Assembly: GCF_905196875.1 (NCBI RefSeq)
Contig: NZ_CAJJWO010000031.1
Coordinates: forward strand, 1-58,995
Length of the DNA: 58,995 nucleotides
Reading direction: 5' to 3'
Source: an uncultured Parabacteroides sp.
Lineage (GTDB): Bacteria > Bacteroidota > Bacteroidia > Bacteroidales > Tannerellaceae
Numbering within the stretch: the stretch's first letter is position 1; each line of letters begins with the position of its first letter. The notes beneath the pieces were generated by a model. It had not been told where the DNA came from and did no database searches. It saw only the letters and a list, made by a program, of their open reading frames with translations. Shown piece after piece: positions 9,637 to 17,981 of the stretch. The translations under genes were made by a program, and so were the position numbers.

Positions 9637-11319
9637 TCAGAGTTCTATACCCTGTCCCCGCTCCACCCAGGGAAGGATAGTAAATTCAACAGACAGCCAG
9701 AATTTATCTCTATCATCCGGGTCAGGCCTGTCTTTCGGTATTTCTGCTGTACCATAATTCTTGATACTGGTCAATGACAAATTATACCAACTATTACGGA
9801 CAACGCCATATCGCCCATATGCCATAGGTTCACCTTGAAGTTCATCCCTGAAATGACGGATAGGCACATAGTAATAATTAGGAGCGTTTTCAGCAAAGAA
9901 GCTTACCGTTCCATTCGATTTTATAACATCTTTGGAGGTGCCGGGAACAGCTGTATATCCATTAAAGTCTCCGGCCCCCTTCATACCCTCTAAAATATCG
10001 GGTAAAAAGAGAATACTGCCATTTGCAACCTCTTCAGTTAGCACTTTCCATGTTTTACCTGCACTGGAAATAACCGTTTCCGGATCATTGTAAGCCGCAT
10101 GAATCTGTTGTATATCAGTAAAAGTGAAAGCCATATTACGGTATAAAAAGTACTGGGCACCCGGTGTCAAAGCCGTTCCAAAAAACGTTGTTTTAGGAGT
10201 AATAACTGCGGATATCAGCACACAGGTAGTCACATCCTCCCATTGCTCCGACGCAGCCATTGTATTTTCTGTGACATACACTTCAGTAGGATTATCAGAT
10301 GTCGAAGGAATCAAGGAAAGGGCTACGGTTCCGGATTTATAAGTAAACTCATTCGTAAGCGGAGCTGTAAGACCCGGATTTCGACTATGGCTGATCCCAT
10401 CCCAGTTAGGGTCTGTGGCATACATATATATACGATTCGTAGCAATGGCTTCCTCAGGTATTGTTTGAGTGACACTCCCTGATGAAATAGTCGTTTTATC
10501 GAGCATGGGAGCCGCGTTTCTCATCCAGAATGCTTTTTTGTTAATAACATCGACATCCCATTTAATTTCGCCAATAGTCGCACCCAGTGTCGCAGAGGCA
10601 GCCTCAAGATTATTCGCTACGCTCAAAGTTACTTTAGCAACAGCACGTTCTACGTCTAATTTCACGGGTGCAGCCTCGGCTTTGACTTCGGTATCATATA
10701 TATCGTTTTCAGTTACATCGGCCAACCCGGCAAAATTACTCATCAAAAAGTTGTCTCTTATTTGCTCTCCCATGGTAAGCTGGTCAACAGTAACTTCAGC
10801 CGCAGCAGTCATCATTCCTAATTTTTCACCTTCGGCTGTTAACCCTATCAAAGCTGCGGGAGGATTAATAAATACAGCAAGTTTATAATTATCTTTTACA
10901 ACCGCCTTCGCTCTCGTTCTATATGTAGTAGTAGTATTCGTTCCCTGTGATATCCAGAGTATATCGCTACCCGGGGATGCCGGAGTACCGATATCCGTCA
11001 ATGCAAACTGATACTTCACTTCACTATTGGCCGGATCATCGCCATTATACAAAACAATCAGAACAGACTTGACTTTATTCTCATCCGCAGTTCCATAATG
11101 CAGGGAGTCCAAAGCTTTTGTCTCCGAACCACGAACACTGCTGTTACTCAATATAAGGGAAATATAACCTACCGGATCATCTTTATCATCGGTTTTATTC
11201 TGATCGTTAATTTCATGAGAACAGGAAGTAAAGATCGTCCCAGCCGTCAAGATAGCCAAAGCCACCTTTTTGAAATACACGTATTTTATATAAATATTTT
11301 TAATCAATAAAGTTCTCAT
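9637..11319 (-). CDS. Mfa1-type fimbria major subunit
   Basis: A 560-residue lipoprotein precursor. The first Met is followed by an N-terminal extension and a hydrophobic stretch ending in the lipobox IFTSC. The N-terminal domain resembles the P. gingivalis FimA/Mfa1 fold (KVKSVLIVLYN, VERAVAKVTLSV). The C-terminus shows the fimbrillin C-domain hallmarks YGRYGVVRNSWYNLSL, then FWLSVEFTILPWVERGQGIEL, nearly the Mfa1 consensus. In this family the lipoprotein is trimmed on the surface and polymerises by donor-strand exchange; the C-terminal strand is the donor. It is the first gene of the unit with the 652- and 2134-residue proteins. A long 754-bp leader region lies upstream. Confidence 0.85.
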   Translation of the reverse strand: MRTLLIKNIYIKYVYFKKVALAILTAGTIFTSCSHEINDQNKTDDKDDPVGYISLILSNSSVRGSETKALDSLHYGTADENKVKSVLIVLYNGDDPANSEVKYQFALTDIGTPASPGSDILWISQGTNTTTTYRTRAKAVVKDNYKLAVFINPPAALIGLTAEGEKLGMMTAAAEVTVDQLTMGEQIRDNFLMSNFAGLADVTENDIYDTEVKAEAAPVKLDVERAVAKVTLSVANNLEAASATLGATIGEIKWDVDVINKKAFWMRNAAPMLDKTTISSGSVTQTIPEEAIATNRIYMYATDPNWDGISHSRNPGLTAPLTNEFTYKSGTVALSLIPSTSDNPTEVYVTENTMAASEQWEDVTTCVLISAVITPKTTFFGTALTPGAQYFLYRNMAFTFTDIQQIHAAYNDPETVISSAGKTWKVLTEEVANGSILFLPDILEGMKGAGDFNGYTAVPGTSKDVIKSNGTVSFFAENAPNYYYVPIRHFRDELQGEPMAYGRYGVVRNSWYNLSLTSIKNYGTAEIPKDRPDPDDRDKFWLSVEFTILPWVERGQGIEL

Positions 11320-11753
11320 TCTGTTTTTACTCTATTCAACCGTTCAAGGTTATGAACAATCATCTTTCCCAGACATGGAAAGAATCCCTCCTGGCGTTCG
11401 ATATGCCAAAAGTTCTAAAATTAAAGCCGAGGGGGTATATTATTCCCCTATGAAAACGCCCTGATAACTTTTCGACTTTTATTTTAAATTTCTATTAGTG
11501 GATTAAAAACAATATTCATTAATGTGGTCTCCACTCCATGTCGCATCTATACACCCATTAATATCACGCATCAGGTCATGATATAACGATATTACCAATA
11601 AGATTTTTCAAAAATCATCTCATATCCTCAACTAAACAACCATTTTTTTCATTGTTTTGTTGAGTTTCAAATAAACTTAGATAAAAATGCCGACAAGCAT
11701 ACCTTATAAAAAAGGTTTTTTTATTTATCCTCGTATACAAATAATAAGACTAC

Positions 11754-11775
11754 TATCTTTATGTACACAAAGATA
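11754..11775 (-). promoter_or_regulatory. Candidate fimbrial promoter box inside a near-perfect 22-bp palindrome
   Basis: TATCTTT (11754-11760) and AAAGATA (11769-11775) flank a TGTACA core with a single mismatched pair. The right half includes TATCTTTG on the minus strand (11768-11775), a full match to the -7 box. A regulator binding this dyad would block or position RNA polymerase. No clear upstream TTG box was found, so the promoter assignment is tentative. Confidence 0.4.
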
Positions 11776-11926
11776 ATATATTTATGGCATATAATGGATG
11801 ATTTGGATTAAAAAAGGGAAGAGGAATCCCCTATTTAATATCTGTTTGCTTTTGTTACGTAAAGACACTCCTGACTTATAGGTTAATAATATACAACAAA
11901 TACCTACAAAATCTATGACTAATTAC

Positions 11927-12002
11927 TATCGTTAATATTACCGATAATTATAAGCAAAATTGTCGATAGCTATCAGTAATATTACCGGTAGCTATCGACA
12001 AT
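11927..12002. repeat. Pair of palindromes sharing a TAATATTACCG core
   Basis: A 20-bp quasi-palindrome at 11927-11946 (TATCGTTAATATTACCGATA) is followed by a 44-bp palindrome at 11959-12002 with 14-bp perfect arms, whose centre (11971-11990) is a close copy of the first. It lies 71 bp past the susE stop. There is no T run, so it is unlikely to be a simple terminator; it could be a 3' stabilising hairpin for susE or a pair of operator sites. Confidence 0.6.
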
Positions 12003-12073
12003 CAATTTCTTGCTGATGTAATTTTGTTAAGTACCAATACTAAACGGTATCACATCATGTAGTGAGATGTTTT

Positions 12074-13240
12074 TTATTTGATACGGCCTGTACCGTCCAG
12101 GAAGTTCAGATAAGCTTTCTGGCCAGCCGAAACACTTACGGCTTCAGGATCGCCTCCGTTCTTCCGGTATTCTATTTTATTGTTCAGGACAATAAACTCG
12201 CTACGCCACCAGTCGGTAGCCGGAAGTTTCACGCAAAGACGCAAATTGCCGTCGGCCACAAAGGCGGGTGAAACGAACTCTCCCTCACCGGACGGAACCG
12301 TAAACCTACGGGCTTCATCGAACGTATCCCAACCGCCGGAAGGATCGCCGGTCACATAGACATCAGGAGCCAGGAATTCAAGGGTATAACTCAGTTCTTT
12401 TCCGTTCAGTGCAGTAGTAACGACCATGATATACCAGCCTGCATTCTTCACACCGATATTCTGTCCGCCACTGCCATCGTCGACACCGGATACTCCGGCA
12501 TAAGAGGCTGATGCCGCAGGGACAAGACCTTCGGAGTAAGCCACCTGATTGCCGTCCCAGGTTGGTTGGGCATTGAACTTCATTGCATTATTTCCGGCGA
12601 AATACTGTACAGACCAAAACTTGCCCGGCGTATCCGTTACCGGAATCATTTCCACCCATTTCCCCCAACTGCTTCCGGAGGCAAAGTCGCCGACCAGGAA
12701 CATCTGTCCCGGCAAAGTAACAGGAGGTTCCACATTATAACCCAATACTTTCGGAAGTTCGATAACATTGGACGAGATCTGTCCCGCCCCGTTATTCGTG
12801 AGAGAAGCACTCAGACGGACATACACCGGCATAGGTGTTACCGGCAGTTCAGCATTATCGTTCGATGCTTTCCACAAATCCAGCAGAGCCATCGCAAAAT
12901 CAACGGCATCCACTTTCAGAAGGGGCAGCGTATAAGACGGCGACAGGGTGGCATAATTGGCATTCGTGCCGGCTGCCTCATCGGCATCTTTAAAGGTTTC
13001 TTCCAGAGAAAGCTGTACCTTATAAGTGGTCGAAGCCACATATCCGTAGTCGGGCTGCGTGCAGGTCAGTTCGATGGAAGAAAGATTCTTCAGATCATAT
13101 ACATCGGCTGCCTCCGCCGGGGTATCCAGATTGAACTCGGTCGGTTCCTGAAAGACTGGATTATCGTCTCTATCATCTCCGCAACCGGTCCAGAGCAATG
13201 AACCGGCTAAAAGGAGCATACATATATTCAGTTTCTTCAT
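12074..13240 (-). CDS. susE: SusE-like starch-binding outer-membrane lipoprotein
   Basis: A 388-residue lipoprotein (lipobox LLWTGC, Cys20), very close in length to B. thetaiotaomicron SusE. The N-terminal Ig-like SusE domain (about 25-165: FNLDTPAEAADVYDL, TYKVQLSLEETF) is followed by two starch-binding-type domains, each opening with a typical strand: PGQMFLVGDFASGSSWGKW (about 180) and PDVYVTGDPSGGWD (about 295). Trp residues there are probable glucan-stacking positions. In the Sus system SusE is surface-exposed and helps SusCD capture maltooligosaccharides. It is the last gene of the operon; susF and susG do not follow. Confidence 0.88.
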   Translation of the reverse strand: MKKLNICMLLLAGSLLWTGCGDDRDDNPVFQEPTEFNLDTPAEAADVYDLKNLSSIELTCTQPDYGYVASTTYKVQLSLEETFKDADEAAGTNANYATLSPSYTLPLLKVDAVDFAMALLDLWKASNDNAELPVTPMPVYVRLSASLTNNGAGQISSNVIELPKVLGYNVEPPVTLPGQMFLVGDFASGSSWGKWVEMIPVTDTPGKFWSVQYFAGNNAMKFNAQPTWDGNQVAYSEGLVPAASASYAGVSGVDDGSGGQNIGVKNAGWYIMVVTTALNGKELSYTLEFLAPDVYVTGDPSGGWDTFDEARRFTVPSGEGEFVSPAFVADGNLRLCVKLPATDWWRSEFIVLNNKIEYRKNGGDPEAVSVSAGQKAYLNFLDGTGRIK

Positions 13241-13262
13241 TTGTTTACAGATTAAGAAGTTA

Positions 13263-14900
13263 TTATTTCAAAGATTCATATCCCGGGTTCTGATCCAGGT
13301 TCGGATTGGCTGTCAGGTCGCGGTCGCTGATCGGATAGATGTTGAAACGGCTATCGATATTGGCTACACCTTCCAATGTTCCGCCTTTATAAGCCCAAGC
13401 ATAATCTTTCGTAAATTTACCGAAACGAACGAGGTCGGAACGACGCTGCCCTTCCCAATATAATTCGCGGGCACGTTCGTCGAGGATGAAATCGAGCGTC
13501 AGGTCGGCTGCTGTAATGTTGGCACTCTTATCGCCATTGGCACGTTCACGAAGCAGGTTTACGTATTCGACAGCCTGTTCCTTATTAGTTCCGGCAGCAT
13601 TGCGAGCAGCACATTCCGCATAGATCAGATAGATATCAGCCAAACGGAACAACGGGAAGTCGGTATTCGGATCGGGAGTCGGCGTTACAGCGGCACCGTT
13701 CCAGCCTAAGTTTGTAAACTTATAACAAAGGTAACCGGTGTTCCAGTCCTGCATTTTCGATTCCGGGGTACGTGTTCCGGCACCGTCGAAGAAAGCATAA
13801 CGTTTGTCTTTCTTGACAAGGCTACCATGACTGTCGGTTCCTGCATCCGGGCTTCCGCTGAAGAATTCGATCATCTGCTGCGTCGGCTTCAGGCAAGTCC
13901 ATGAAGAAGACATTCCGAACCAGGTTTGATCCATATCGCCACCATAAGCAGCAGCTGTCAGCATGATCGTGCTACCGAAACTCTTCGCATTGACGTTATC
14001 GAAGGGGATCGCATAAATAATTTCGTTCTTATGCATCCCGGTCAGGTGATTTTCACCACAGAACAGGTTGGCATAATTATCTTCCAAACCGAAGCCGGCA
14101 TCGATCACTTTCTTTGCATAGGTAGCGGCTTTGTCGTACATTGGAGTGCCGGTGTACACTTCCGCATTCAGATACATTTTAGCCAGCAATGTGTTGATAA
14201 CCGGCTTCGTTACACGACCATAGGTCGCCATAGAAGGAGTTTCGTCCAAATTGCCGTTTTCGGAAAGGTCGAGCAGTTCAGCTACGATCTTATCGAAAAC
14301 AGCCTGTGCTCCTATCTGCGACGGTTTCCATGATTTGTCGTCCGTAGGGCTGTCGTCCCAGACAACTCCCGGATTACGGTAGAGGTCGATGAGGTAATAA
14401 TAATTCATCGCACGCAGTCCGCGTACCTGATCACGGTATTTTCGAACATCAGGGATGTTGTCCCCTTCGGAATAAACATCCAAGAACTCTTTACAGTAAC
14501 GGACATTCAACATGGCACGCTGATAGAAAGAATAAGCATACGGCAAGGTATAATCCCAGTTTAACTGGCATAATTCGACGATACCTTCGTCCGCCCAATT
14601 CCAGATTGCCTCATCGGAAGGGAATAACTGCAAAGAAAGTAATCCGCGGAGGAATACCAGCGAACCCTGGTCGCCGCCCTGCAAGTCAGGTTCGACATTC
14701 GTATCGGACGAGTTACCCGACAGGCCGAAGCCGGAATATATCTTTGCCAGGAACGACTGGCAATCGGCTTCGTTATGAATAGAATTGCTGGATTTATCCA
14801 GGATAGGCTCCTGATCGAGGTCTCCCAGACAGGAAGTAGCCCAGACGCAACATAAAGAAGCAATGCCTAACGATATATATTTTTTCAGTTTCATGATCAA
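13263..14900 (-). CDS. susD: SusD starch-binding outer-membrane lipoprotein
   Basis: A 545-residue RagB/SusD family lipoprotein (SusD of B. thetaiotaomicron is about 550). The lipobox is WATSC, with LGDLDQEP after it as usual in SusD. TPR-type helices include RGLRAMNYYYLIDLYRNPG, and the C-terminal RagB/SusD signature FPLFRLADIYLIYAECAARN and DERARELYWEGQRRSDLVRFG is intact. It caps the SusC barrel and binds starch at the cell surface. The start could be Met1 or Met3 (MIMKLKK). It lies 6 bp after susC and 22 bp before susE, as in the classic operon order. Confidence 0.93.
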   Translation of the reverse strand: MIMKLKKYISLGIASLCCVWATSCLGDLDQEPILDKSSNSIHNEADCQSFLAKIYSGFGLSGNSSDTNVEPDLQGGDQGSLVFLRGLLSLQLFPSDEAIWNWADEGIVELCQLNWDYTLPYAYSFYQRAMLNVRYCKEFLDVYSEGDNIPDVRKYRDQVRGLRAMNYYYLIDLYRNPGVVWDDSPTDDKSWKPSQIGAQAVFDKIVAELLDLSENGNLDETPSMATYGRVTKPVINTLLAKMYLNAEVYTGTPMYDKAATYAKKVIDAGFGLEDNYANLFCGENHLTGMHKNEIIYAIPFDNVNAKSFGSTIMLTAAAYGGDMDQTWFGMSSSWTCLKPTQQMIEFFSGSPDAGTDSHGSLVKKDKRYAFFDGAGTRTPESKMQDWNTGYLCYKFTNLGWNGAAVTPTPDPNTDFPLFRLADIYLIYAECAARNAAGTNKEQAVEYVNLLRERANGDKSANITAADLTLDFILDERARELYWEGQRRSDLVRFGKFTKDYAWAYKGGTLEGVANIDSRFNIYPISDRDLTANPNLDQNPGYESLK

Positions 14901-14906
14901 TACGTT

Positions 14907-17900
14907 TTAGAAATTAATGTTAACTCCGAATAATACAGTCAGCGGACGGGGATAGACATTGTTGTCCATACCATCGTTTACCTCAGGATCCAGGCCGTCA
15001 TATTTAGTGATAATGATCGGGTTCTGTACGGTAGCGTAGAAACGGGCATTCCAGCCGGTCTTGATAAACTTGTCGACATTATATCCCAGTGTGATATTAT
15101 CTATCTTCAGGAACGAGGCATTCTGGATATAGTAATCCGACAGACGCTGGCGTGACTGGAAACCGGTCTTCAACGCTGATACCGGTTTGTTGCTCAACGC
15201 ATTGTTACCGAACAATTCGTTGACGCCCAATGCAGCATTGGCAGCTGTTGCGTTAAAGTTGTAATTACCCAGGCTGACACGTCCGTTGAAACCGAGATCC
15301 CATTGCTTATAAGTAAACTTCGAATTGAAGCCCATCAGGATATCCGCTACCGGATTCTTATAACGGTAGAGGTCGTTGTCTGTTATCACGCCGTCGCCGT
15401 TACGGTCTACATATTCGCCTTCGATCGGATTGCCGGCGTCATCATACACCTGCTGGAATACATAGAATGAACCCGGAGCATATCCTACACTATGAATTTT
15501 GAGACGCAGACCGCCATCACCACCAGTCGACTCGTAACGTTTCCCGGGAGAGTCCGAGTTATCGTTGTAGGTCAGTTCGGTGATCTTTGTTTTGTTGTAA
15601 GCGATATTGAAGCCCAGATCCCAGCTGAAATCACGGCTTACGACCGGACGGGTATTGATAGAGAACTCAACGCCCTTGTTTTCCAGTGAACCGATATTCG
15701 AAACCACATACTCGGCAAAGTCCGTTCCGGCGGGAACGTTCACCTCGGCATTGATCAGGTCTTTCGTCTTGCGGTAATAACCGTCGATAGCACCGGTGAT
15801 GCGTCCGTTGAGGAAGCCATAATCGAAACCGACGTTGTAAGTCGTTGTTGTTTCCCATTTCAGATTCGGGTTGGCTGCCGTGGGAGCCATTACATTGACC
15901 CAGGTTACATTGCCTGCCGCATCATAAGTCGGATACATCGCTCCACCCTTTCCGTCACGGTAGAAAGAAAGATACGGATAGTCGCCCTGGTTGATATCCT
16001 GCTGTCCAGTGACACCCCAGCCTAAACGCAGCTTCAGTTCATCCAGCTTGCTGAAATCTTTCATGAAACCTTCTTCATTGATCTTCCATCCCAATGCCAG
16101 TGAAGGGAAAAGACCCCAACGTTTGTCTTTGGCGAAACGGGAAGAGGCATCGTCACGCAGGGTGAACGTCAACAGGTATTTATCCATCAACGAATAGTTC
16201 ATACGTCCGTAGAAAGAAGCAAGTACATATTTCGTATCGGTTTCCTTAAACTCATTGCTTACCGTTGTGTTCTGTCCGAATGTTTCGGGCTTACGCGACA
16301 GATAGTAAGTTACATTATCCGTCTTTGACTGGTAGCTCTGGTAAGAGTATCCTGCCATGATGTCGAAACGGCTGGCAAGGGTGGGCAATTCTTTCGCGTA
16401 CTGTGCATAGAAATCAAACAGTTTGTTGTTGTGCGAACTGCCATAGATGCGGTTGCTTCCGGTGGCATCATCGTCCGGCTGGTAAGAACCGGGAGCGTTC
16501 GGATCGATATATTTCGAACCGTCGACAGTGGCATAGTCGATACCCATATTCATATTGAAACGTAATTCCGGAAGGAAGTGCAGTTTATAATCAAACTGCG
16601 CATTTCCGATGAACGACTTAGCAGTCGAACGATCGTTCACCATTTCCAGCATGGATACCGGGTTAACTCCTGCCGAAGTCGCTCTTGTTCCGTCAGGCAT
16701 ATAATCGCCCGTCCAGGTGAAAAAGCCGCCGAACTTACTGTTATTATATACCGGCTTGGTCGGGTCGAAAGAAACGGCACTGCCCAGAGCGCCCGTATCG
16801 GCAAAACGGTTCTTGATATAAACGCCTTTACCGTTCAGGTTTACATGCAGATGATCGTTGAAGAAAGTCGGGGTCAACGAAACACTTCCCGTATAACGCT
16901 GGAAATTGGATGTCTTCAGGATACCGTTCTGATCGGTATATCCGAAAGAGACACGGTAAGGCATAAACTCTTTTACGGAGCCGTAGGCACTGATATTATG
17001 ATCGGTAGAAACAGCTGTGCGCAATACCTCATCCTGCCAGTCTGTACTGACACCCGGATGCAGGTTCAATGCGGTCAACATACCTTCGGTCGTATTCGGT
17101 GAATTCGTTATATAATTGCGGAACTCATCAGCACTCATCACATCCACGGTGTTACGCTTGGTGCTGATTGACATATTTCCGCTATAATTAATCTTCACGC
17201 TACCGCTCTTACCTTTCTTCGTCGTGATGATGATAACACCATTCGATGCACGGGAACCGTAGATCGCCGTAGCCGAAGCATCCTTCAGGACTGTAAAAGA
17301 CTCGATATCGGCCGGATTGATCGTACTCAGCGGGTTACTCAAGCCGTCGGGGGCAGTGTTGCTCATAATCACACCGTCGATAACCACCAACGGATCGTTC
17401 TTAGCCGACAGGGAGGAGCCGCCACGAATACGGATCGTCGACGATGAACCGGGCTGTCCGGTAGAAGAGGCCACAGATACACCAGCCACTTTACCCATCA
17501 ACATATCCTGCGGGCTGACCTGCAATCCCCGGTTCTTTTCGTCCGGTTTAATGGCAGTAACAGATCCGGTGGCGTCGTTCTTCTTTACCGTACCGTAACC
17601 GATAACGACTACGTCTTCCAACATCTGGGAGTCTTCTTCCAGCAAAATATTCATATTCGCGGTAGCCGGAAGTTCCATTGCTTTATAACCGATAAACGAA
17701 ACCGAAAGAATATCTCCTTTGGATGCAGACAGAATAAACTGGCCGTCTATATCGGTAACAGTACCGTTCGTCGTACCTTTTATTATCACATTCGCACCGA
17801 TAACCGGTTCTCCTGTCGGATCTTTCACAACACCTTTCACTGTTATTTGCTGGGCAAAAACAGAAAGAGACATACATAAGCCTGCGATCAATATCAACAA

Positions 17901-17924
17901 GGCTTTAAACCTTAAATGTTTCAT
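14907..17924 (-). CDS. susC: SusC TonB-dependent starch oligosaccharide transporter
   Basis: A 1005-residue SusC/RagA family outer-membrane protein. After a signal peptide ending in VFAQ comes the carboxypeptidase-regulatory-like domain (ITVKGVVKDPTGEPVIGANV). Then follow the TonB box/plug region (VVIGYGTVKKNDATGSV, VIDGV, ASATAIYGSRASNGVIIITT) and a long beta-barrel ending in FGVNINF with the terminal Phe. It imports maltooligosaccharides with SusD using energy from TonB. Length and operon context match SusC closely. Confidence 0.93.
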   Translation of the reverse strand: MKHLRFKALLILIAGLCMSLSVFAQQITVKGVVKDPTGEPVIGANVIIKGTTNGTVTDIDGQFILSASKGDILSVSFIGYKAMELPATANMNILLEEDSQMLEDVVVIGYGTVKKNDATGSVTAIKPDEKNRGLQVSPQDMLMGKVAGVSVASSTGQPGSSSTIRIRGGSSLSAKNDPLVVIDGVIMSNTAPDGLSNPLSTINPADIESFTVLKDASATAIYGSRASNGVIIITTKKGKSGSVKINYSGNMSISTKRNTVDVMSADEFRNYITNSPNTTEGMLTALNLHPGVSTDWQDEVLRTAVSTDHNISAYGSVKEFMPYRVSFGYTDQNGILKTSNFQRYTGSVSLTPTFFNDHLHVNLNGKGVYIKNRFADTGALGSAVSFDPTKPVYNNSKFGGFFTWTGDYMPDGTRATSAGVNPVSMLEMVNDRSTAKSFIGNAQFDYKLHFLPELRFNMNMGIDYATVDGSKYIDPNAPGSYQPDDDATGSNRIYGSSHNNKLFDFYAQYAKELPTLASRFDIMAGYSYQSYQSKTDNVTYYLSRKPETFGQNTTVSNEFKETDTKYVLASFYGRMNYSLMDKYLLTFTLRDDASSRFAKDKRWGLFPSLALGWKINEEGFMKDFSKLDELKLRLGWGVTGQQDINQGDYPYLSFYRDGKGGAMYPTYDAAGNVTWVNVMAPTAANPNLKWETTTTYNVGFDYGFLNGRITGAIDGYYRKTKDLINAEVNVPAGTDFAEYVVSNIGSLENKGVEFSINTRPVVSRDFSWDLGFNIAYNKTKITELTYNDNSDSPGKRYESTGGDGGLRLKIHSVGYAPGSFYVFQQVYDDAGNPIEGEYVDRNGDGVITDNDLYRYKNPVADILMGFNSKFTYKQWDLGFNGRVSLGNYNFNATAANAALGVNELFGNNALSNKPVSALKTGFQSRQRLSDYYIQNASFLKIDNITLGYNVDKFIKTGWNARFYATVQNPIIITKYDGLDPEVNDGMDNNVYPRPLTVLFGVNINF

Positions 17925-17981
17925 GTACTTAAATTTAAGTTCTTTACAAGTTTACTTAATAACCTTAACAATCCTATTGCC

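Larger units (their letters stand above)
11320..12073. other. Long AT-rich intergenic region with promoter and palindromes, no gene
   Basis: This 754-bp stretch between susE and the Mfa1-type subunit has no credible ORF. It holds a minus-strand promoter-like box within a palindrome (11754-11775), two TAATATTACCG-centred palindromes (11927-12002), a third related ATATTACC site near 11590, and a short hairpin with a T run near 11700-11722. Its length and dyads suggest regulated transcription of the fimbrial unit. I found no pair of long inverted repeats here like those at 32907/33164. Confidence 0.55.

Noticed and set aside
11700..11722. Short ACCTT/AAGGT hairpin with T run as a terminator
   Set aside because: Only a 5-bp stem, on the plus strand where no gene precedes it.
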